Shown here: piece by piece, positions 12,626 to 26,500 of the stretch | How positions within the stretch are numbered: the first letter of the stretch is position 1 | Layout: each line of letters starts with the position of its first letter | Assembly (NCBI RefSeq): GCF_014905175.1 | Contig: NC_057788.1 | Span: 4,588,001-4,652,000, forward strand | DNA from: Aphidius gifuensis | Lineage: Eukaryota; Arthropoda; Insecta; Hymenoptera; Braconidae | Length of the DNA: 64,000 nucleotides | Reading direction: 5' to 3' | The notes under the pieces: generated by a model | The model's input: the letters and a program-made list of their open reading frames with translations, nothing else | Told to the model about the DNA's origin: nothing | Database searches by the model: none | Made by a program: the position numbers and the translations under genes

Positions 12626-15148
12626 ATGGCTAGTTATACTACAATGGAATCCTCAAGACAATCAGAGTGAGTCATTTTTATTTATCACAATAATATAATT
12701 ATAAATACAAAGCTTGTTTTTTTTTTTGTTTTCATTATTGTTTTCTTAGTAAATTTGTTACTATTTAAAATATATTGTTTTTGTTTATATTTAAATGTTT
12801 TAAAACAATAAATTAATATAATTAAAACTCATTGATGAATTATCGTTAAAAATAAAAGCTTTATAATTAATATTATTTTTATTTTTACAGTGAAAATATT
12901 GATGATGATAGTGATAACAAGGATGATACAAAAAGGTAAATGTCTTGTTAGTTGTTTCTATAATCTCATAGGAAAATAAACCTTAATTTATATATTTTTT
13001 TAAATTATAGAAAATCTCGTAATCTCAGTGAGAAAAAAAGACGAGATCAATTTAACATGTTGCTAAATCAATTGGGAAGTATGATCAACACAAATACAAG
13101 AAAAATGGATAAATCATCAATTCTTCAATCAACAATTGTATATATAAAAAATCACAGTGGTAAATAAATATAATATAATCAAAATTGTATAATTAAAAAA
13201 TTAATTTAATTAAATGTTTTTTTAGCATTAGCAAATGAATCAAAAGTTCATGAAATTCAAGATGATTGGAAACCATCATTTTTATCAAACGAAGAATTTA
13301 GCTATCTGATACTTGAGGTAAATTAAAATATAAAAAAAATTAAAAAAAATAAAATATAATATCTATAATTATTTATATTTTTAGGCAGTTGAAGGTTTTA
13401 TAATAGTATTGTCATCAAATGGAGAAATTAATTATGCATCAGAGAGTGCTGGATCATTGCTTGGCTATCCACCAGGTGATCTTGAAAATTTAACAATATA
13501 TGAAATAACATATCAAGATGATCAATCAAGCTTATACAATATATTATTAAATCCAACAAATGGATATAATCAAAATATGGAAAATAATAATGATCAAGTA
13601 TCATTTAAATGTCACATTAAACGTGGTAATTTAGATCCAAATGAAGAAACAATATATGAGTGTGTAAATTTCGTTGGTTTTTTTCGTCAAGATAATGATG
13701 TAAATAAAAATTCATCAACAAATGATAATAAAATGTTATTCATTGGTACTGGACGTATTGATAAACCACAATTAATACGTGATATGACAATATTTGATTG
13801 TAAAAAATTAGAATTTATTTCACGTCATAGTATGGATTGGAAATTTTTATTTCTTGATCAACGTGCAACACCAATTATTGGCTATTCATTACTCGAAGTA
13901 CTTGGTACATTAGGCTATGATTATTATCATATTGATGATATTGATAAAATTGCTAATTGTCATAAATTATTATTGGAAAAAGGTGAATGTATATCACCAT
14001 ATTATCGTTTTTTAACAAAAGGACAACAATGGATATGGCTTAAGACAAGATTTTTCATTGTTTATAATCAATGGAATTCAAAACCAGAATTTATCAATAG
14101 CACACATTGCGTTATTAATTATTCAGATATTATTAAACAAAAATTAGATAATACTAAATCTCAAAATTTACCTAATGAAACAAATAATAATTCTAATAAT
14201 ATATTATGTAAAAAAATTAATAATAATACTCAAGATAATAAAAATAAAACAAAAATTATTTATCATAATAATAACAATGATTCTGATACATCATTTAGTT
14301 CACAACAATCACAACAATCATTATCAACAAATCAAAGTTCAAAAGTATCATCATTAACATCAAAAAAAATATATAATTCACCATCAGAAATTGCTGTGCA
14401 TCATAGAAATCAACAAAATGATAATGCATCATGTTATTCATTATGTAATGATGAAATACAATTACATGATACAAATAAAAGTTTTATAACACCATCAGTA
14501 TTAACAAAAAAAAAATTAAATATACAAAATTCAATGATAATTAATCAACAAAATATTGTCATGACAAATACACAAAGTAATATACAAAATGAGTTACAAA
14601 AAAAACATGAAGAGTTACAACAATTAATTGTCAATCAACAAGAAGAATTAAGAAGAGTATCTGAACAATTGTCGATTGTTAAATATGGTATTGTTTCGCC
14701 ACTTATTAATGTTAATGTTAATTACAATAATAATTTATGCCAAATGAGAAATTGTAATGATGATAATGCAAATAATAGTGAAACAATCATACAGGATATA
14801 TCTGATATTGGTAAATTAAATACATCGACAACAACAACATCATCAATGTCACTTGTACCTGTTGAAACATTTAATCAAATAAATTCAACAGCAATTATAT
14901 CATCAACTGGTATTGATAGTAATCATCAAATTAATTCTGATGTGTTATTTTCATCTGGAGGAGAACCAACGTTTCTACAACAACAACAACAAGCAATGAT
15001 TGGCCATGAGCAACATCAATTGCTACATGGGCAACAACAAACTGGAGATATTCATCAACAATCTAGCCATATGATGTCATTTGAAATTTATCAAGAACCA
15101 ATCATGCTTTATGATCATTCAGTTGATTCATCAATCAATCAACAATAA
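12626..15148 (+). CDS. Clk: Circadian locomoter output cycles protein kaput (CLOCK), bHLH-PAS transcription factor
   Basis: Nuclear transcription factor that, in insects, pairs with CYCLE/BMAL1 and binds E-boxes of clock genes. Exons: 12626-12666, 12891-12935, 13011-13159, 13226-13317, 13385-15148; phases agree and give 696 residues. The basic-helix-loop-helix lies at about residues 29-80 (RKSRNLSEKKRRDQFNMLLN; MDKSSILQSTIVYIKNH). PAS-A starts at about 105 (AVEGFIIVLSSNGEINYASE), and PAS-B spans about 250-357 (SMDWKFLFLDQRATPIIGYS; GQQWIWLKTRFFIVYNQW). A CLOCK-specific coiled coil lies at about 507-542 (ELQKKHEELQQLIVNQQEEL, then RRVSEQL), and a Gln-rich C-terminus has one short polyQ run. 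PAS-B, the coiled coil and all of the tail are in one large last exon. The linker after PAS-B is Asn/Ser-rich. The CLOCK coiled coil distinguishes it from other bHLH-PAS proteins. The start is the first in-frame ATG; a second lies six codons downstream. Confidence 0.95.
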
Positions 15149-15898
15149 TTAATATTTCAAGCTTTTTTTAGTTTATATATTTATGTGCCATTTAATTTTT
15201 TTCTATATGTAGCTTAGTCAAATTAATTAGAGGATTGTTTAAGACAAATGTTTGATATCTAAAATTAGTATTCATATAAATTGTTGTTGTTTTTTTTTTA
15301 TATGAAAAAAGTGTTTGAAACATTTTAGTAATTTTATCAAATTGTTGTTATATGAATTAATTGTGGATTTTATTTTTATTTTTTGTATAAATCAATATCA
15401 TCCGAGAGAAGATATATTTTTATTAGCTATTAATTTATAGTCCAATGATTTTTATAGTATCATTAAAATGATAATGAATTAAATTTTTTTGTTATTGGAA
15501 AATAATTTTTGCTTTTTATGATGATAATACAGTAAAAAAAAAAATTGATATATTTGTAATTTTAAATTATAAAAATTTAATGTTTTAACTTATTTTTTTA
15601 CTGAAAAAAAATTTTTTTTTAATTTAAAAAAATTATATATTAATAAATGTATTGTTGGACAATTTAATTACAAAATAATTGAACTAAATTTTCAAAATTT
15701 ATTACGAAAAAAAAATTAAAAATTAATAACTGTTAATTAAAAATTAAATACAAATATTTTTTTAATAAATCAATTACATATAATTATTCGACATGATTAT
15801 TATAATAAAAAATAAAAAAAAACATTATAAATGTTATACGTATGTAAATTAATAACAATAATAAACAATGGAAAAAAAAATTTAAACAATAAAATGAT
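15149..15898. other. Shared 3' region between convergent Clock and PAH
   Basis: About 750 bp between the two stop codons must hold both 3' untranslated regions. It is AT-rich with AATAAA-like motifs on the plus strand (for example near 15640) and no coding sequence. Overlapping 3' ends of the two transcripts are possible but cannot be judged from sequence. Confidence 0.5.
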
Positions 15899-18800
15899 TT
15901 AATTTTTCAATTTTCTCAGTGCGTCCATTAGTGTTTCCATTTCTTGATTAACATTCATAGCAAGTTCTTCAATTTGATATTTGCTATCAATTATACTGAC
16001 ACTCTGTGTATATGGATCATAACGAACACCAAATTTCCTTGGTATTGTTTGTGAAAATTTACTAGAAAAAAAACAAATACAAAAATGATAATTAATTTTG
16101 ATCAAAATATACATATTTATCTACAAATAATTATTAAACTTACACCATTTTTTCTTTAGCATCTTCAAAATCTTCAGCAACAAAATAAACTGGCTGATAA
16201 TCCGTAATTGGATATTTTTGTAATGCTGTCTTTTTTGGTTCAAATGGTTTAAGCTCAGGTTTTCCACTGAGAGAATATTCAAGCTCACCAAATGATGATA
16301 ATAAACCAGCTCCATAAACCTTTAATTCTCCCTGTTGTCGGCATATTCCAAATTCAACAGTAAACCAAAAGCACTGAAAGAAGATTATTAAAATAAATTA
16401 AAATATAAAATCATTCATGTAAATAAAAATAAAATATAACTAACTAACAAGTAAAGATAATAATTTATCAAACACTTTTGAATTTTACATTGATATAAAA
16501 ATTGAAATAATAAATCAAATGTATACTGATACATTATTTATCAATTTAAAAATAAAAATACATATATTTATAAATGATAAATTAAATAATTAATTGATGA
16601 TTGTAAAATAAAAATAATTGTATATTTAGAATAATAATATTAATTGATAAATAATGACTTACAGTTGCAAGTTTTTCTATGTATTCATCTGGTGCACCAA
16701 GGGATGCGAGGCCAATGACTTGTGAAAATTGTGCAAATGCTGGATCAGCTAGCATTGGTACGTGACCCAATACTTCATGACACACATCAGGTTCAGGCGT
16801 GTACAGTGGTTTACTGTGATGTCGAATATATTGGGTACTATGAAATACTCTAAATGCCAAACCAGCTAAAAAGTCACGTGATGATAATAAACCAGCAACT
16901 GGTCGTAATGTAAATCCTGTACAATCTATAGAAAAATAAATTAAATTAATTAAATTAATTGAATAAATATTTGAGTATATTATTAAATAAATATAAAAAA
17001 TACCTTTTAAAAAATTTGATATATCTTCAAGTTGTGGAATATTATCTTCTCTGTATCCACAATTTTCAATTAATAATGGAAAAACATGATTATGCTCACG
17101 ACAAGCATACTTTGGATAAAGCTCAGTTAATTTTCGAAATATAACACCCCAAGTATTTGTCTCTTCTTGGCTGTAATCAACTCGAGGTATTTCTTGACCA
17201 CTTGAAATAATAATTTATTATATATTTTTGTCTTAATTTTATTTTAAAAAAAATTAAAGATAACTTACTGTTTATAATTATATGCAATATCAGCGAAATA
17301 TTTACGTCTTGAACGATAAACTGGGTCAGTAAAACCAGGATGATCTGAATCCAATTCTGAGCCATATGTTAATATTTGATTTGCAAATTTATCAAGATCA
17401 CGAATTCTACGTGGAAACCAAGGCACTGTGTCAATATTATTTTTGTGATTTCTGTAATTTTAAATACATTTGAACATTGTTATTTTAATAGAAAGCTTTT
17501 TATCATTATTATTTATATATTTTTATTTTCACAAGAATTTTCAAAAGAATATATCTATGCTTTTTATTTTTTTTTTATCCAGGATAAAAATTTTAAAATG
17601 AAAATACATTTATGATTTCTTACCTTGATATTATGGAAAAATAGTTTGTTTGAACTCGAATTGCTTCAATAGCTCCACCAAGGTTTCCACCAGGTGCACA
17701 TTCTACCATAAATTCATAACCATTTTGTTGACGTAAAGAACTTCGTGATTCAATGTGCAACAGGTTCACATGATGTTTCTACAATTTTTCATGTTGAATT
17801 TAATATATCATTAACTTGAAAATATTTATCAAAAAATGTTTTATCAAAAAAAAAAAAAAAAAAACACAATTACAATAAATTGAAATATTACAAATATTCT
17901 TCTTTTAATTTTCCTTATATTATTTTTTTTATTTATCACTAAACAAAAATAAAAATTACATAAGTTTACGAATGATAAAAAAATTTTTGCATCTTCGAAA
18001 TGAAAAATATCTTTAATAAAAAATATAAAAAACTTACAGCAAAAAGTTGCAAATATTTTCCCAATGCACCAACTTGATCTTCTTCTTTTGGTGAAAATAT
18101 TAAACAAGTACTTTTTGCAGAATCACGACCTTCTTTTATATAATTTCCACCTTCCATTAATTTTGGCTAAAATGAAAAAACAAAAAATCAAAACTCTATT
18201 TCAATTTATTTAAAATGATTATATTTTTTTTTTTATCAAATCTTACATCAACAACAACTTGTGTTGGTGCCATGATAAAAAAAAGCAATAAATAACTTTT
18301 GAAATTTAAGTTAAAAATTTATTAAATATATTTTAGTGTTTATCTTGTGATGATTGTCGTTGTATTATTTTTGTTTCTGTGAAAAATCAGCTTTATAAAA
18401 TGTATAATCCCCACCAAATTATAATTTCTACCTCCCACTATAAATTAATATGATAACTTTTTAATAAAATTCATAATTATTCAGTTTGTTTTGGTGACTG
18501 ATCAGGTAACTGTCTGTCAAACTGCTTAAACTGTTGAAATAATTTACTATTCATAATAACAAGTAAAAAAAAAAACCAGTCATGCAAGAGTAGATACAAT
18601 TAAAGTTTTATAAAGCAACAAATATTATCTATTTTTTCTACTTTAATTATTATTATTATCATTCCTTTTTTTTTGTTACAGAAAAAAAAATGAAACGGAA
18701 TCGAAACATTCTGCAATCGATAAAAACTTTTGCATCATCTTCCAATGGATAATTTCCCCGAAAGCAATTAAACCTTCCTTATTGCCAACATGCGCGTTTA

Positions 18801-19536
18801 AGGAATTTTTTTTTTTTTTTTATTTAGCTGATGAAATTTTCATTGAATGTTGAGTGATAAAATTAAAGGAAAGAAATTGCTGATTCGAAACGTAAGCTGA
18901 GCCACAAATTTCTATACACGTATTTTTCTTAAAAGAAATTTTTTTTTTTTTCATATTTAATAAATTTAAAATATGAAATACTTTTTAATTTTTTAAATTA
19001 ATCTATTTTTTTTATCAATTTTAATTTATAAAATGAAAAAAAAGAAAGATTATCTTTTTTTTTGCATGAAATGATAATTTATATCAATTTATAAAAATAA
19101 ATAATAATTATAAAAATAAATGAAATAATCGTTTGATTATTGATATCCGTTTTAATAGTAATTATGTATAATTTATCACAATGAACGTCATTATTGTTGA
19201 TAAAATTATTAAATTTATAATCATAAATTGAAAAAAAAAAAAAAAAAGATTATGCAATATAATTTTTTATACATGATTTTATAAACAAAAAACATTGCAT
19301 CACAAAAAAAAAATAAATAAATAAATAATCAAAACATAAAAGAAAAATAAAAAATAAATAAATAAAAATAAACTACGTAATCAATTACGTACACAAAAAA
19401 TTCAATAAACTCTTGATATAATAAAAAGAAAAAAAAATAAATTTGATTGACTTACTTTGTCTGGAGGTGAACCGTCTAACATTTCATCTTCGTCATCTCG
19501 TTTTCTTTGTATCACAGGAATTGGTTGTCCATACAT
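15899..19536 (-). CDS. Hn: Phenylalanine 4-monooxygenase (phenylalanine hydroxylase, Henna type)
   Basis: Converts phenylalanine to tyrosine with tetrahydrobiopterin, Fe(II) and O2; insect enzymes also feed pteridine and cuticle pathways. Common exons, in transcription order: 18166-18038, 17778-17624, 17451-17269, 17200-17004, 16925-16663, 16373-16144, 16061-15899. Two alternative first coding exons exist, 19536-19456 (27 codons) and 18273-18247 (9 codons), both ending in phase 0, giving 466 or 448 residues. An N-terminal ACT regulatory domain (STCLIFSPKEEDQVGALGKY; NLLHIESRSSLR) precedes the catalytic domain. The iron ligands are visible: HEVLGH (two His) and the Glu of FTVEFGICRQ. PEPDVCHEVLGHVP and IGLASLGAPDEYIEKLAT favour PAH over tyrosine or tryptophan hydroxylase. 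A C-terminal helix for tetramerisation follows (INQEMETL-like). The gene lies tail to tail with Clock. Identification is secure; use of both starts is inference. Confidence 0.95.
18247..18273 (-). other. Hn: Proximal alternative first coding exon of PAH
   Basis: Encodes MAPTQVVVD and ends at a GTAAGA donor in phase 0, joining directly to the exon at 18166. An ATG immediately begins the segment. It needs either a promoter in the intron between the two first exons or an unsplit 5' leader. I see no frame conflict. Confidence 0.65.
18274..19455. other. Intron or promoter region between the PAH first exons
   Basis: About 1.2 kb of AT-rich sequence with long A and T runs and no coding exon. A GC-richer patch at about 18700-18800 is the only candidate for a proximal promoter element. 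Confidence 0.4.
19456..19536 (-). other. Hn: Distal alternative first coding exon of PAH
   Basis: Encodes 27 residues, starting MYGQPIPVIQRKRDDEDEML and ending SPPDK, with a GTAAG donor in phase 0. It can splice to the exon at 18166. Its codon use is balanced, and it is acidic and serine-poor. If translated it gives a longer PAH N-terminus ahead of the ACT domain. Confidence 0.65.
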
Positions 19537-20555
19537 TTCACAAAATTGAAAATAATAAAACTGAATATTTAAATAATTTTATATTGATATTCAACAGCTG
19601 CTCATCGACAACTAAGTAACCAAACAATCTATCTACTTATTTTATTTCAATGAATTAATCATTTTTATATAAAAAAAAGCGAATTATCATTTTTAAAAGT
19701 GTAAGAAAAAAAAAAAGAAAAAAAACCAGTAAGTACTACGCAATCTCAAGAAAGTCAGTGAAGGGTTATCGTAAATATGAAAAATATATAACAACATGTA
19801 TAATGTTTAATACAATATTGCAAAATAATTCCAACATTAATTAAATATCCGCATGAATTATTTTTTCAATGAATATGCAAATTTTCTTCATTTAAAAGTA
19901 CATATTTATATTGTTAAAAAATAAAAATTAACATGAAAATTATACTGGTATATAATTTACAATAAAATTTTGTTAAAAAAATATAAATTATTCATTTTTA
20001 ATCAATACATATAAATAATATATAAATTTAATATTTAAAAAGTTTATTTATTTTTTTTTCATTTTTATTGTATAAATTTAATGGAGCAAATATTCATTCA
20101 TAAAAAATAATGAAAATAATAAAATATAAAGTTTTTTTCAAGATTGGGACAATAAGGGTTGAAGGAACAAAGAGACAATAGAAAAAATAAAAATGATATT
20201 GTATTGTGTTGTATTGTGTACCTGTTATTTTTATGTAGACACATATATATGTACAGAGATTTGATAGGGGTTGCTGATAGAGGATGGAAAATTTTCAACA
20301 GAGCAGGCGCCTTTTGATGAAGCACACTGGTTCCTGGAAACTGGAGAAAAGAAACATCACGATCAGAGCCACGCGAGTGGCCGTAAGATACGTATCAATT
20401 ATAATTTAGAAATTTTGAATTTAAAAAAAAAAATCATATCAGCAAAAATTAAAATATATCTCCGATAAAAATTTTGAAAAAGTTTTTTTCTTTATTTTTT
20501 TTTTGGTGAATTTAAATTGTTTTTCTTGATTTTTTTTTAAATCAGTGTGATAGTG
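19537..20555. other. Divergent intergenic region between PAH and the Sushi/EGF gene
   Basis: Both genes are transcribed outward from here. The segment at 20270-20382 is GC-richer and ends at a good GTAAGA donor; it is described separately as a likely leader exon. The rest is AT-rich with no supported feature. Confidence 0.45.
20270..20382 (+). other. Probable 5' untranslated exon of the Sushi/EGF gene
   Basis: A GC-richer segment ends in GTGGCC followed by GTAAGATA, a strong donor. An acceptor (TTTTTTTTAAATCAG) lies at 20545, ten bases before the ATG of the Sushi/EGF gene. This would give a 163-bp intron in the leader. The left boundary is only approximate. An open frame runs through the segment but does not resemble a known protein. 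Confidence 0.5.
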
Positions 20556-23500
20556 ATGGAGTTGAAATATATTGTGTATTTTTTATCACTCGTTATTACA
20601 ATTGGTAAGTTTTATTTTTTTTTTTTTTTTATGATAATATAAATAATGAATGATTTGAATAATAAATTGTTTCCTTTTATTTTTCTTTGCTTCGCTTGTT
20701 TTTCTTTTGTACGTTTATTAAATTTTATCAAGAGTAAGTTTAACAAATAGATATAAAAAAATAAATAAAACAACAAACTGATTACGAAACTGAGTTTTGA
20801 CTCTACGAAATGTGTCTTGAACTTAAAGAACTACGATGAGAAACTTTAAAATCAAACTAAAACAGCCAAAGTGTATTGAAAGTTTTTGAAAGGTGCTTTG
20901 TCAGTTTTGTCTCATAAACCAAAAATAAATAAATAAATAAACAACAGTAGACAAAAAATAAACAAAAATAAACAACAATAGAAAACAAATAATGAAAGAA
21001 TTTTTTATCAAAGAATTTCATCGTGAATATTGATAAAGCTTTCAAAAAAAAAGGCGTGAAAACAACAGAATAAAAAATATTAAATTTTAAAATTTTGGAT
21101 AAACTTAAATATGCATCAATCATTAATAAGTAACTTGTAATATTTCTTGTCAAATAAAATTATTCAAACTCAGTTTAAAGTCAAACTGTACAGTACAACT
21201 ATCAATTAATCAAACATTGCAAAAACTTGAAAATTATTCAGCAAAATTGTCAAGAAATTTTTTGCTGAATTTAACAATATCTTTGGCCATTTAAAAATTG
21301 AATATAATAAAAATAAAGAATTCTAAAATAAAAAAAAAAAAACTTATTGAATCTTTAAAAAGAAGAAAATAAAAAAATTTTAATGAATAAATTTTAGTAT
21401 TGATGAGAAATGTAGTAGGCTCTTGTTGAAGAACAGAAAAAGAAAAAAAAAAAAACAATAATTTAGTTTAGTACAAAAAGCGCAGCGATGCATTGTCAAT
21501 GTCCGGTATTGAATAGTATTCATCATGACAATGTTGAAATATTGAAAAGTATTGAAAAAATAATATAAACTATTTTTTCATGTATAAAAAAAAATTATTT
21601 AACATATTTATAGAATTATTTATTCTCTACACAATAAAACATTTATATACAATTTTTTTTCTATTATTAATAATTTTTTTGTTGTTAATTTTCAAGGCCA
21701 ATTATTATTAGAATATATAACACAATTGAGTTGGTATTTAAATTGAGCTAATGCAAAAAAAATTAGTCAAATAATTTTATTTTTAAACGCAGGAACAAAT
21801 TTTGAAAATTATTATGCGATTACGGTTTGTGAAATGTGAAAAGTCAAAATCATTATAAATTCAAAATTCATTCCTGCATTAAAAAATATACATTTTCATT
21901 TAATTTTTTTTTGCAACGGTTCAGTTATTATGTCAGCTTAATTTTGTAATATATTTTGATAATCGGCTTTTAAAAATAACAACAAATAATCACCAACAAA
22001 ATTGAAAACGTTCATTTGTAAAAGTATACACAATTATAAATTTATTTATAATTTCAGAAATTAGTAGTTTGCAATTATTATTTTCAAACATAAATTATCA
22101 AAATTTATAAAAAGAATAAATTTATATTTAAACCAACCTATTGCAAAAACAATTAGTCAAAAATTTCTAAATGTAAAGGTTGGATGAAATTGTCAATTTG
22201 TAATATAAAAATATCTAAAATGTACAAGACGCTTTCTCCAATATTTGTAGATAAATTTAGTAAAAAATATGTCTATTAACATTATATAATGATATCAATA
22301 TCAATTCCAGTTGTCATCATCTTTCAGCAAATTCAATCTACAAATAGTCAGATCATCCAGCAAGTGTATTATAATAATATGAAAATTCTTATCACCTAAA
22401 ATCAGGATACATTTATGTTGCTCATACATATATTTCTACATCAGTTATCGGATATTCAACATAAATATATGTGATATCAATATATACTATATAAAAATAT
22501 ACATATATATTTATATATAAAATTTATTTAATGTTGAAAATACGACATGTTGCTGGCGACAGTTGGATTTTATATATACGAATGTTTGAATGTCCACAAA
22601 CCAATTTAATGGATTAACCGCAAAACACCGTCATATGCTACAAATACATATATATACTTGAAATTATTTTTCATTTTATATTTCGGTTACAATTTTATAA
22701 CAAATAAATTATTTAATTTTTTTTTTCAAATATAAATTGATAGAATTTATAAATGTATTTTAATTATTGAAAAGAAAAATTTAATTTAGCAATTTTTTTT
22801 TTATTTTATATTCTTTAATTAACAGTTTATTTTAATTAGTAGATTTTTTTTTTTTTTTTTTGATATTGATTGCTTTGAAGTATCTTGAAAAGTGTATTGT
22901 TAAAAACAATGAGATATTTTTTTTGAATTTTATTGTCTTTTGAATTTTACAATTAATATTTTTTTTTTTAACAAGAGTTTAGTGGGTGGAAGTATATCAG
23001 AATTGATGTTTAAATTGAGTTGATTTTATATGGAGAAATTCAGTCGAACCACAAACAGGATGACGAAGCATGTTATAGAGAAGACGATGGTAATTTCTCG
23101 AATTCATTCGGAACAATCATTGCTTGAAGAGCTTGTTCAACAAATCGAGAAAATAGTATATCAGAAATTGAATTTTCAATTCACGCAAATTATATACGTA
23201 TGTTATTTTTATATTTTTATTTTTTTTGTTAAATAAATTGAAAATAAAATTAAACATCAATAGGAAAAAAATAATAAAAATAATCATAAATAATTTTATA
23301 TTTCAAATCAATGAATTAATTTTTTTTCAATTAATTTATCAATAACTGTTTAACATATCCAATACTTTCTATAAAAACAAAAAAAAAAAATTATTGAAAG
23401 TTTTCAATTTAAATCCCATGAATATATAATAATTATAAAATTATAAAAAACTTTTTTGAATTTATTAAATTTTTAATTTCATACAATTTTAATTGATTAA

Positions 23501-26500
23501 TTTTCATTCATTGATTTTTCGATTTTAAATTTTAAAAGTCTTTATTAACAAATGAAAAAAGGGTTAGAGAAATGAGCATATATTTTACTATTCCACTCTT
23601 TTTATCTCTCCTCTCTCTTTTTCTCTGTGTCTCTCTCAATATATATACACCAGATTGGATCTTTGGCCTTCCTCTTTGCAATTAATTTCATTAAAAAGTC
23701 AATTCAATTAAACTTTAAATTTGATGATTAAATTTTTTTGTTTTCAATTTTCTCAACGATCTGCATATTTTAATAAGACCATTCATTTTTAATTATAATA
23801 TTTTTCATTCAATTATTATCAATTGATCTTTAAATAATTAAAAAATTGAAAAAATATTTTATAAAAACCTTTGATTTATTTTTTTTTTATGTGAAATTCA
23901 ATTTTAAATATAATTTATGTTGACAATTGTCGTTGGTTTATGTTGATTTTATTGTTAACCACATTAACCCGATACCATTTTCATGAAAAGCTCGCGTCAT
24001 GTAAAGATCTTTATATCTATCTGGAGCTCATTTAACACAGTACAAACCGCAAATACAATTTATCGATTTATTTCAATTTGCTCCATTTTTTTTCTTCATT
24101 ATTATCACGTTTTTCTTTTACTTTATATATATACTTTTGAGTTTTTATAAAATATCTCACACCTTGGAACACGCGCTGAAGGATTAAACTTTTTTTCACA
24201 AAAAATATATAGTCATTCATCCTTGGAGTATATTTTAAAAAAACTGTCATAGCAGAAAGTTTGACCTTAAATAATTTTTTTTTGCATAGAATTTAAATCT
24301 TTAGTTTAACTGACGCACATTAAAGGGTTTAAATTTTTTTTTCAAAAAGTTAAATGGGTATTTTAGGCTAGCAATCCTCAAGTAGATACGAAAAAAAAAA
24401 AAAAAGAAATTACGATAACAACAAATGTGAATTATTATCCGATAAATATAATTTGAAAATTATATTTTTCATTTCAAATTTTCAAGCAAACACACTAGAG
24501 GTTTAAAATTTTTTGGAGATCAACAATGTCCACTTTACTTATTAAATATTTAAATTTCAATTTCAATATTAATTTTTTCTCTTAGCTAATAAATTAATAC
24601 AACAATTTACATTTAACTAATATAAAATTTTTAATTAATTAATTTTTTATTTTTAACTTATAACTCAATTTGTTTTTTATAAAAAAAAGAAAACATCTTG
24701 TTAGTTTGAAATTTTTATTTAACTTATATTTATTTATGATTTCATTGAACATTGAATGTAGAAACTACACAGTACTTTAATTTAATTGCTTTCAAGTTCA
24801 AGTGAAATACGTGCAGAAAATCTTTTCATGAGTATAAAAAGCATCTTACAATTTATTATTTGTTGCGTGTAGGAAAAGCTCGTGCTGATGGAAAAGTTCC
24901 ATTACTGAAGAGGCTATTATTACTCTGTTGTTTTCTAAGACGGATGTTTATTTCATATATACATTGTTGTTGTTGTTGTTGTTGATAAAAAAATAAGAGT
25001 TTTGGATAATTGATGATAACCTTTATAAAGTAAATAGACAATAACATAAAAATATAAAATGAGAAGAAATATATATTTTATTTCAACGTATTAATCCAAA
25101 CTGTAGAAAATATTTTACGTCATATTTGCAAACTAAAACTCACTATTGAGAGAAAAAAAAATAATCTATGGATTTTATTTTATTTATTTTATTTTTAAAT
25201 ATTATTTTTCGAGAAAATATACGACGTTTAACATGTGCATGGTTAAAATGAAAAACAACTTTAAAAAAATTTAAATACATAGAAGCTTGGATTGAACGTT
25301 GATTTCCTATAAAAAAAAAAAATGATGATAAAATTGGGATATGCAAAAGCTTTGCCCTCAGCACTTTTTAGTCTTCGAGGTACTCGAAAAGTCACTTTCA
25401 ACTGGGCTTAAACTATCGCAACGGAACTTTATTTCTCCACTGGTATTAAAAAGGGTTGAGTTGTGAAGAGAAAAAAGGAAAAAAAAATTGCCTCATTAGT
25501 AGGATCTTCAAGCAGAGATTACACTAATTTACATTTTCCATTGTATACCGTGATTTTTATTACAACAACTTTTTAAAGTTAATGCTCATAAACGTTAAAC
25601 ATCTTTAATTAAAAACAAAAAAAAAAATTATCTAAACTTTATTATATCCTGTTAATAATATATTATGAAAATTTTTTAATGCATTTTTTAAAGAAAGTAC
25701 TTGAAAAACATTAAATATTTTTGAACATTTAACTAGGAAAATTTGGAGATATAAATATTTTAAATTTTCACGTTTAAAGTCAAATATTTTGTTGAATTTT
25801 GTCGTTAAAAATTCAAGTATATACCTTGAGGGTTGTATTTTATAGAATTTCAATTTTCACATGCTTCAGAAAATTCACAAATTTAAAAACATCAATTTTA
25901 TTTTTAATATTTATTTATTTTTTATATGACAATTAAATTTTGCTTAAAGATATATTTAAAAAAAAAGAAAATAATAATTAACTTAAAAATATATAAATAA
26001 ATAAAAGTGGATTAGAAAAACTAATAAAAGTAGATTGAAAAAAGGAAAAATAAAAAACATGTTTAGATAGATTTTATGTAAAATAATACAGACTTGCTGA
26101 TGTGAAAATTTAAATTCAGCGTATAAACTGTAAAAAGGATTTATAAAATCAGATAAATAAAAATAATTTTTTTTTTTTTTTAGTTGAATAAAATACTGTG
26201 TATAATGTTGAAAGTGTAGAAATGATTTTCACACGTTTCATCATCACATTGAACGTGAGCAAGCCTCAGTTGACTCTTGTTCACCAATCGTAAGAGGTTT
26301 GAAACTGAAACCAAACTTTGTATATATGCTTGAAAACTTTACAGTGAAAAAAAAAATTAAAAAAAAAAAAAACTAAGTTAAACTTTTTTATACAAAATTG
26401 TCGTTGAGTTTGGTGAAAATGTTTTTTTTTTTTACAATTTATTTTTAAATTTTATTTTATTATCTTTCTGTATTTTTTTTTATTTTTATACAAACTACTT

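Noticed and set aside
14175..14357. Open frame overlapping Clock in another frame
   Set aside because: Shadow of the Asn/Ser-rich Clock linker; Ile/Lys-only composition.
15899..18273. Tyrosine or tryptophan hydroxylase as alternative identity for the PAH gene
   Set aside because: The HEVLGH and ASLGAPDEYIEKLAT motifs and the C-terminal sequence fit phenylalanine hydroxylase better.
23030..23236. Possible small exon or nested gene in the Sushi/EGF first intron
   Set aside because: The first 45 residues look moderately protein-like, but there is no good acceptor, donor or homology.
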